Below, piece by piece: positions 59,601 to 64,000 of a DNA stretch of 64,000 bases. Both the position numbers and the translations under genes were made by a program. Positions within the stretch are counted from its first letter, which is position 1; every line of letters begins with the position of its first letter. Location of the stretch: the NCBI RefSeq assembly GCF_016858125.1, contig NZ_CP064781.1, positions 3,419,501-3,483,500 of the forward strand, given 5' to 3'. Origin of the DNA: Azospira restricta. GTDB taxonomy: Bacteria; Pseudomonadota; Gammaproteobacteria; Burkholderiales; Rhodocyclaceae. The notes below the pieces were generated by a model. The model did no database searches. It was not told the origin of the DNA and worked only from the letters and a program-made list of their open reading frames with translations.

Positions 59601-60102
59601 CATGCCGCACCTGGTCTTCATGGACCTCGGCATGCCCGGCATCGACGGCTACGAGACGATCCGCCGCCTGCACCGGATGGGCATTCCCGGCGTCGAAGTC
59701 GCCATCCTCTCGGCCAACGCCTTCGACAAGGGGCTCGACAACGACGCGGGCATCGCCGCCGACGACTTCATCGTCAAGCCGCTGCAGGTGAACGCGCTGC
59801 TCGACTGGCTGGGCCGGAAGCTCGACCTCGAATGGATCGCCGCCGGCGCGCCGCCGCCCACCGCGGCGCCGGAACCGGCCGTGCCGCCGCCGCTGGTGCC
59901 GCCGGACACCGGCCACCTCGCCGCGCTCGACGAACTGATCAACCTCGGCTACCTGCGCGGCATCCTCGCCAAGCTGGCCGAGATCGAGGCGCTCGACGCC
60001 CGCCACGCCGAGTTCGTGCGCGTGCTGCGCGAGCTTGCGCGACAATTCCAGTTCGACGCGATGACGGAAATCCTGAACCAGACGCGCCATGCAACCCGCT
60101 GA
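56695..60102 (+). CDS. NCS1-type permease fused to hybrid sensor histidine kinase
   Basis: A 1135-residue fusion. Residues 20-490 form an NCS1 (purine/pyrimidine) permease of about twelve helices (RRRYNKWVADETLEDYALRF, GPGWIVPGILKMLGG). A Cys-rich loop follows with eight cysteines between 506 and 543 (CAIC, CPAYQGNIC, CC, CHDQC). Then two more helices (575-597, 619-637), a coiled coil, HisKA with His693 (ISHELRTPLNS), an ATPase domain (Asn811; DTGPGIAAADL; SGVGLTIARML), a receiver with Asp977, and a C-terminal helical tail. The transporter domain probably senses its substrate or flux and the kinase signals, as in CbrA-type proteins. It overlaps its regulator gene by 14 bases. Confidence 0.9.
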   Translation: MEPSLPPSPPQQRTQRIIPIRRRYNKWVADETLEDYALRFTPRSFRKWSEMRVANTAFGASSFLVLEAVGATMLVQAGFLNAFWAILATGLIIFLLGLPVSIVAARHGLDMDLLTRGAGFGYIGSTITSLIYASFTFIFFALEAAIMAYALELAFGIPPAWGYLICALVVIPLVTYGVTAISRLQAWTQPLWLVLLILPYAFVLSEDPAAFSGLWTWGGQRGGDGSFDPQLFGAALTVGIALVTQMGEQVDYLRFMPEKTPANRFRWWAGVTLGGPGWIVPGILKMLGGTLLAWLALRNAVPVDKAVDPNQMYLIGFSHVFDSTTLAIAATALFVVVSQLKINVTNAYAGSLAWSNFFSRLAHSHPGRVVWVVFNTAIALMLMELDVFAALGQVLGLYSNIAISWMAAVVADLVINKPLGLSPRGMEFKRGHLYDINPVGVGAMGIASLLAVATFTGTFGAALQPYAPFVALGAAFVLAPLIAFLTRGRYYLARDPRANVVDGGRCAICERDYEAEDLTHCPAYQGNICSLCCSLDARCHDQCKPEATLSAQWHAVLRRLLPRAVQPYLDTGLGHYLLLMLGITSVLALVLAILYTHELLSLAEPNAQVVARLQDSFIKIFAALVLLAGVIAWWMVLTQQSRHVAQEESNRQTELLLQEIESHQRTDAALQQAKAAADQANQAKSRYITAISHELRTPLNSILGYAQILAADEDIPENRRQAVNVIRKSGDHLLSVIEGTLDIARIEGGKLKLDVRALDFPELLQQIVGMFELQARNKGLAFDYRPADTIPAVVRADERRLRQILINVLGNAVKFTARGSVALTVDWRRDMATFEIRDTGPGIAAADLARIFEPFERGSSVQAGGSGVGLTIARMLTDLMGGELQVASTPGEGSLFRIRLFLPQVHSAQAGAELPKRNRIGYAGPRRRILVVDNEKDDRDLLQNVLERLGFIVEQAADGYECLAAVPRFMPHLVFMDLGMPGIDGYETIRRLHRMGIPGVEVAILSANAFDKGLDNDAGIAADDFIVKPLQVNALLDWLGRKLDLEWIAAGAPPPTAAPEPAVPPPLVPPDTGHLAALDELINLGYLRGILAKLAEIEALDARHAEFVRVLRELARQFQFDAMTEILNQTRHATR

Positions 60103-61042
60103 ACGACGCCCCAACGAACTGCCGGCCGGCGACGGCGCCGCCGGCATCGTCCTGATCGTGGACGACGTGCCGGAAAACCTCGCGCTGCTGCACGACGCGC
60201 TCGACGACGCCGGCTACACCGTGCTCGTCGCCACCCGCGGCGAAGCCGCGCTGCAGCGCGCCCGCCAGGCCCTGCCCGACGTCATCCTGCTCGACGCGCT
60301 GATGCCCGGCATCGACGGCTTCGAGGTCGCCCGGCGGCTGAAGGCCGACTTCGCGACGCAGGGCATCCCCATCGTCTTCATGACCGGCCTGACCGAAACG
60401 GAGCACGTCGTCGCCGCCTTCGCCTCCGGCGGCGCCGACTACGTCACCAAGCCGATCCGCCCCGCCGAAGTGCTCGCCCGCATCGCCGCGCACATGACCA
60501 GCGCGCGCCAGATGCGCCAGGCGCGCAGCGCGCTCGACGCCTTCGGGCAGGCCACCGTCGCCGTGCGCGCCGCCGACGGCCGCATCGTCTGGCAGACGCC
60601 GCTGGCGCGCGGGCTGCTCAAGGCCGCCTTCGACAACCCGGAACACGTCGCCCCGCCGGAACTGCTCGACTGGATCGCCGCCGCGCTGCGCGCCCGCGGC
60701 GCCGCGCAGCCGATCCCGCCACTGCTGCACGGCAGCGGCAGCCGGCGCCTGCTCGCCTCCTTCCACGACCAGACCGCCGACGACGAATGGCTGGTCGTGC
60801 TGCGCGAGGAGAACGACGCCTCCGCCATCGACTCGCTGATCGCCGCCTTCCGCCTCACGCGCCGCGAGGCCGAGGTGCTCTACTGGGTCGTGCAGGGGAA
60901 GACCAGCAAGGACATCGGCGACATCCTCGGCAGCAGCCCGCGCACCGTGAACAAGCACCTGGAGCACGTCTTCGAGAAGCTCGGCGTCGAGACGCGGACG
61001 GCGGCGGCGAATCTGGCGATCGGCAGGATGCGGGGGGCGTAG
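60089..61042 (+). CDS. LuxR-type response regulator
   Basis: A 317-residue regulator. The receiver is at residues 19-135 with phospho-acceptor Asp69 (VILLDALMPG), a variable middle domain spans about 140-245, and the LuxR helix-turn-helix is at 250-305 (LTRREAEVLYWVVQGKTSKDI, SPRTVNKHLEHVFEKLGV). The start overlaps the kinase gene by 14 bases, so the pair is a dedicated two-component system. The middle domain looks PAS-like (RAADGRIVWQTPLARGLL) and may read a second signal. Target genes are unknown. Confidence 0.9.
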   Translation: MQPAERRPNELPAGDGAAGIVLIVDDVPENLALLHDALDDAGYTVLVATRGEAALQRARQALPDVILLDALMPGIDGFEVARRLKADFATQGIPIVFMTGLTETEHVVAAFASGGADYVTKPIRPAEVLARIAAHMTSARQMRQARSALDAFGQATVAVRAADGRIVWQTPLARGLLKAAFDNPEHVAPPELLDWIAAALRARGAAQPIPPLLHGSGSRRLLASFHDQTADDEWLVVLREENDASAIDSLIAAFRLTRREAEVLYWVVQGKTSKDIGDILGSSPRTVNKHLEHVFEKLGVETRTAAANLAIGRMRGA

Positions 61043-61208
61043 CGGGCGGGATGCTTCGTGGCCTTTGCTGCTGTTGATTGGCAGCCAGTCTGACGATGGC
61101 AAACGACCCAACTCAGACGTTCGACTCGCCTGGGCCGGCTCTCAGATCACCGATGACAAGGGGGGGCTCAACGAGCAAAGTCATTGGACGGATTGTCAGA
61201 AGACAACG

Positions 61209-61439
61209 TCATTCATGCGCTTGTTTTTTGGTTGAGCTTGCTTTGGAATTCGCGCGATGGCTTAACCGGGCAAACATCCCGAGCGCCAACGCGCCAAGCA
61301 CACCACCCAAGAGGAATTTGCCGAATGCCACGACAACTGCCGCCCCAGATAACAAGCCGTATCCAACTGCGCCATCGAGGAGATTTAAGCCCCCTTCTAT
61401 GGTCTTGCCAGTACGAGATTTCGACCAGAACCAAGACAT
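61209..61439 (-). CDS. small predicted membrane protein (76 aa)
   Basis: A 76-residue frame with a basic N-terminus and hydrophobic, Gly-rich core (AVGYGLLSGAAVVVAFGKFLLGGVLGALALGMFARL split over about 26-58) and a Ser/Lys-rich tail, the pattern of a small inner-membrane protein with two helices. No strong ribosome site is visible. It lies in AT-richer DNA left of the IS element and faces away from the two-component genes. No family recognised. Confidence 0.5.
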   Translation of the reverse strand: MSWFWSKSRTGKTIEGGLNLLDGAVGYGLLSGAAVVVAFGKFLLGGVLGALALGMFARLSHRANSKASSTKKQAHE

Positions 61440-61713
61440 GACTCTAACGTCCTGATCGGCGGCGGCCGCGCCAAGAAGCAGCGCAGCCCCCCCTGCACCG
61501 CGGGGTTAGGGGCCACAAGGGCTCACGGTAAGCCACAACTGTCCTCGATTAGCGCAAACCCCAACGGCATGCCCTTAGACGGACTTGGGCCGAGAGTAAG
61601 CGAAAGGCGTTGAGCAAGAATGTCTCGACTTTTTGCGTCGATGACCTGACCTGCCCGGCGATTTTCGGACCAGCTGAAACTTGAGAAGATGGCTTCCTTG
61701 AAGAAAGGGAGTC

Positions 61714-61977
61714 ATGAGAAAGAGCCGATTTACGGAAGCGCAGACCGTCGCGATCCTGCGTGAAGCGGACAAGAGTTCGGTTGCCGAAGTAGCGAAGAAA
61801 CACGGCATCAGCGAACAAACGATCTACAGCTGGCGGCAGCGCTTCGGTTCGATGAATGCCGATGAAGTGAAACGGCTGCGGCAGCTTGAGCAGGAAAATG
61901 CCCGGCTGAAGAAGCTGCTGGCCGAACGTGATCTCGAAGTCGAGATCATGAAGGAGATCAACGCAAAAAAATGGTGA
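61714..61977 (+). CDS. IS3-family transposase OrfA
   Basis: An 87-residue DNA-binding transposase subunit: helix-turn-helix (FTEAQTVAILREADKSSVAEV, HGISEQTIYSWRQRFG) followed by a leucine-zipper-like stretch (VKRLRQLEQENARLKKLLAE). It terminates just after A7 at 61965-61971, at which ribosomes can slip back one base to make the OrfAB fusion transposase. Confidence 0.92.
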   Translation: MRKSRFTEAQTVAILREADKSSVAEVAKKHGISEQTIYSWRQRFGSMNADEVKRLRQLEQENARLKKLLAERDLEVEIMKEINAKKW

Positions 61978-62825
61978 GCGCACCCGCCCGGCGCCGGCAG
62001 GCAGAGTACGCCAAGGGGCGTGGCCTGTCGGAGCGGAAAGCGTGTGCGCTGACCCGTACGGCGAGATCGGCGCTCCGTTACGAATCACGCATGCAGAAGA
62101 AGGACGCACCGGCACTGGCGGCCATGCGCATCCTATCGGCACAGTACCCACGATACGGCTACCGGCGCATTCAGGTCTTTCTCGAACGCCAGGGGCAGCG
62201 GATGAGTACTGACCGGGCTTGGCGCCTGTGGCGCAAGGCAGGGTTGCAGGTGCCGCGGAAGCGGCCAAGAAAGCGGATTGCGCTGTCTCGCCCCCGGCCG
62301 CAAGCGCCGCTTGCAGCCGGGCAGGTATGGGCTTACGACTTCGTATTCGACGCCTGCGCCAACGGTCAGCAGCTGAAGTGTCTGACAGTCGTCGATGAAT
62401 ACACGCGAGAGAGCCTGGCGATCGATGTCGCCGGTTCGATTCGTTCCGGGAGAGTGATCGAGGTGCTGTCACAACTCATCAGCACGCACGGTGCGCCCAA
62501 GATTCTGCGCTCGGACAACGGCCCCGAATTCGTTTCCCGGGCGCTGCTGCGCTGGGCGGCCAACGAGAATCTCGACATGGCACTGATCGACCCCGGCAAG
62601 CCGTGGCAGAACGGTATGGCAGAAAGCTTCAACGGCAAGTTCCGGGATGAATGCCTGTCGATGGAGTGGTTCAGGAACCGAACGGAAGCCAAGGTCGTAA
62701 TCGATCAATGGCGTCAGCATTACAATGAAATCCGTCCGCATTCGAGCCTGGGCAACCAGACTCCGGCGGCATTCAAGAAGCAGTGTCTTTCAACCACCAA
62801 ACCGGGAGCCATTTTCCAGGAATGA
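61971..62825 (+). CDS. IS3-family transposase OrfB (DDE integrase)
   Basis: A 284-residue catalytic subunit. The DDE triad is visible in VWAYDFVFD, RSDNGPEFVS and WQNGMAESFNGKFRDECL, and the RXXR-like end HYNEIRPHSSLGNQTPAAF is typical of the IS407 group. It is in the -1 frame relative to OrfA and reached by frameshifting; the separate ATG at 61971 may also be used. Both frames are intact, so the element may be active. Confidence 0.92.
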   Translation: MVSAPARRRQAEYAKGRGLSERKACALTRTARSALRYESRMQKKDAPALAAMRILSAQYPRYGYRRIQVFLERQGQRMSTDRAWRLWRKAGLQVPRKRPRKRIALSRPRPQAPLAAGQVWAYDFVFDACANGQQLKCLTVVDEYTRESLAIDVAGSIRSGRVIEVLSQLISTHGAPKILRSDNGPEFVSRALLRWAANENLDMALIDPGKPWQNGMAESFNGKFRDECLSMEWFRNRTEAKVVIDQWRQHYNEIRPHSSLGNQTPAAFKKQCLSTTKPGAIFQE

Positions 62826-63330
62826 GTGGCCCGAAGAATTCAGGCAGGTCAAATGCACCACCTTTCACCGCAGTGGTATTTCCTATGTCGGCTATCGGGC
62901 TACCTGAGAAAGGGAAACATACTTGCGCATCCACCTTGGTGACTAATCCAGCCACCAAAATTTCGGCTTGCCACGCCGAAGGGTCACCAAACAGTGCGTA
63001 GGGGTCACCGACTATTTGGTAGTTCCGGCTTTGGAGTTCATTTCGGAATGTCTCGGTCAGCTCTTCATCGGTGATGTTTAGCCTGCCACCTCGCCAACCA
63101 ATATCTGCACCAGGAAAACACCCCCAGCCGTGGCGAATTTTTCCGATTTGTTCGCCAAGAGGAATCTTCGCTAGAACCTTCCGAAACTCAATTGGCTTGG
63201 TCTGATGGCCGGATGGAACTTCGAGGGGAGCCCGAACTTCGGCTTTTTGCACAGGATTAACCGTGCAAGCGCTCAAAATTCCTGCGGCTAGCACAGATAG
63301 GAATGAAGGGGTAAGAGACCAACGATTCAT
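62773..63330 (-). pseudogene. lipoprotein truncated by the IS element
   Basis: A frame of 185 residues whose first 159 are host sequence: a lipoprotein signal with lipobox LSAC (Cys22) and a soluble domain (KVLAKIPLGEQIGKIRHGWG, GWRGGRLNITDEELTETF, VDAQVCFPFSGSPIADIGNT). At position 62851 the IS begins and the last 26 codons (DLPEFFG onward) come from it. Intact relatives are longer, so the C-terminal part is lost and the protein is probably nonfunctional. No rest of the gene is seen on the other side of the element. Confidence 0.75.
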
Positions 63331-63401
63331 TGGGTAGCACCTACGTCAAAGGTGAGGAGCGTGCCGCCGACAGGGGAAGCGTTCCCTCGACTGCTCACGG
63401 T

Positions 63402-64000
63402 TCATTTCGGCTCAGGCATCTTCTCTTCGAGAGCTCTTATGAACTGCGGGGGAAATTGAGCGCCACGCGAGCGGGCAGCATTCACCTTTTGCCACGCTTC
63501 AGCAAAGCGGCCTTCGAAATACAGAGACCGTGCCCAACTGCGCCAAGTATTCGGATACGTCGGGTCAAGCTTGGTACTTTCCTCAAAAAACCGATTCGCC
63601 AACGAAAAGTACTTCGTGCGCTCACTGGAGCCGTTCGCACTGTTGTTTGCCTTCACTGAATAAACCGAGGCTGTGTCTGTGAGCAGGGCAACCTTTTGAT
63701 ACTCATCGTCAACGAGTTGGTTGGCTTTCTCAAGCTGCTTAATGGACTCTTCAAGTTGCCCTTGCTCAACTAAGACACGCCCAAAGCCCCAATAGGGACG
63801 GAAGCTGTTTGGGTTTAGTAACCACGATTGGTTGTACCTGCGCATGGCGTAGTCAAGGTTGCCTTCTCTCATGTATTTATCGCCTTCCATCCACCAAGCC
63901 ACACTTGCTTTTTCTCGGCCTCCGAGACCTTCCGATGCCTGCTTAATAAATTCCTCGTCGGCGCGTTTCAGTACTTCGGGACGTTCAAGCACCGGCTGCC
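63402..64000 (-). CDS. TPR-repeat protein, partial at the window edge
   Basis: At least 196 residues with tetratricopeptide-like helical pairs: MREGNLDYAMRRYNQSWLLN followed by PNSFRPYWGFGRVLVEQGQLE, and FEESTKLDPTYPNTWRSWAR with SLYFEGRFAEAWQKVNAARS. The frame has a GTG at 63992 but stays open to the edge, so the true start, probably with a signal peptide, lies outside. It precedes the truncated lipoprotein on the same strand and may be in one operon with it. Confidence 0.75.
   Translation of the reverse strand, partial: QPVLERPEVLKRADEEFIKQASEGLGGREKASVAWWMEGDKYMREGNLDYAMRRYNQSWLLNPNSFRPYWGFGRVLVEQGQLEESIKQLEKANQLVDDEYQKVALLTDTASVYSVKANNSANGSSERTKYFSLANRFFEESTKLDPTYPNTWRSWARSLYFEGRFAEAWQKVNAARSRGAQFPPQFIRALEEKMPEPK

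Larger units (their letters stand above)
61647..62851 (+). mobile_element. IS3-family (IS407-like) insertion sequence
   Basis: A 1205-bp element. Terminal inverted repeats begin TGACCTGCC on both sides (61647 inward; reverse complement ending at 62851), and two transposase frames are joined by a slippery A7 run. No flanking direct repeat is seen: the four bases outside are GACC on the left and AATG on the right, so the ends may have been rearranged since insertion. The right end lies inside a lipoprotein gene. Confidence 0.87.

Noticed and set aside
56035-60147. A 1370-residue open frame on the minus strand opposite the permease-kinase gene
   Set aside because: Its composition is dominated by Arg, Ala, Asp, His and Gly, typical of the antisense of a GC-rich gene; no domain is visible, and the plus-strand gene has intact motifs from end to end.

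Overview
The window is about 70% GC over most of its length, with strongly GC-biased codon use, several TRAP transporters, an OprD-type porin, Tcu proteins and a molybdenum hydroxylase. Together these suggest a metabolically versatile betaproteobacterium, perhaps from the Rhodocyclales. That placement is an inference from gene content and composition; no rRNA or other marker gene is present. Two stretches are visibly AT-richer than the rest and look acquired: about 44.6-48.6 kb, an ABC-three-component conflict system, and about 61.1-64 kb, an IS3-family element with the genes around it.

0-13 kb holds an AbrB-family membrane protein, a glycerate 2-kinase, a CoA-acylating semialdehyde dehydrogenase and an IclR regulator. 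These are followed by a tightly packed plus-strand operon: TRAP binding protein, small permease, an unusually long large permease, a TerC-universal stress protein fusion, a D-2-hydroxyacid dehydrogenase, tartronate semialdehyde reductase and a GlcG-like protein. The set fits uptake of a hydroxy- or oxo-acid and its conversion through glyoxylate/tartronate-semialdehyde/glycerate chemistry to 2-phosphoglycerate.

13-31.4 kb is the most coherent and interesting block: a long minus-strand cluster read from a LysR regulator at its head. It encodes two PrpF-family isomerases, a complete TRAP transporter, a MaoC-type hydratase, a CaiB-type CoA transferase, a CitE-type lyase, a fumarase/3-carboxymuconate-cycloisomerase superfamily enzyme, TcuR-TcuA-TcuB (tricarballylate oxidation to cis-aconitate), an MFS carrier, a second hydroxyacid dehydrogenase and an outer-membrane porin. 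I propose a complete route: tricarballylate, cis-aconitate, trans-aconitate (PrpF), itaconate (decarboxylation by the cycloisomerase-like enzyme, as Tad1 does in the smut fungus Ustilago maydis), itaconyl-CoA, citramalyl-CoA, then acetyl-CoA plus pyruvate.

31.5-44.5 kb carries an O-methyltransferase, a CHASE/PAS histidine kinase, a vinylpyruvate-hydratase-family enzyme, an outer-membrane phospholipase A, a DUF2789 protein, and a molybdenum-hydroxylase operon (iorA, iorB, xdhC-like, mocA-like) with a divergent AraC regulator. Acyl-carrier-protein phosphodiesterase closes the region. Three palindromic intergenic elements lie here.

44.8-48.5 kb is a three-gene ABC-3C locus with overlapping start and stop codons: a nuclease-like effector, a small middle component and a DUF3732 SMC/Rad50-like ATPase. 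48.7-56.6 kb has a CBS protein, an internally deleted alpha/beta hydrolase, a MerR regulator with its classic 19-bp-spacer promoter driving DUF2938 and DUF2798 membrane proteins, OsmC, SRPBCC, an MFS carrier, a Lar-like zinc ribbon, DctA and a MntA-HepT toxin-antitoxin pair. 56.7-61 kb encodes a transporter-receptor: an NCS1 permease fused to a hybrid histidine kinase, overlapping its LuxR-type response regulator. The right end has an IS3/IS407-like element that truncates a lipoprotein gene, and a TPR protein running off the edge. A palindrome TTGTGG-N4-CCACAA recurs upstream of both dctA and the hydratase gene and may mark a shared regulon.
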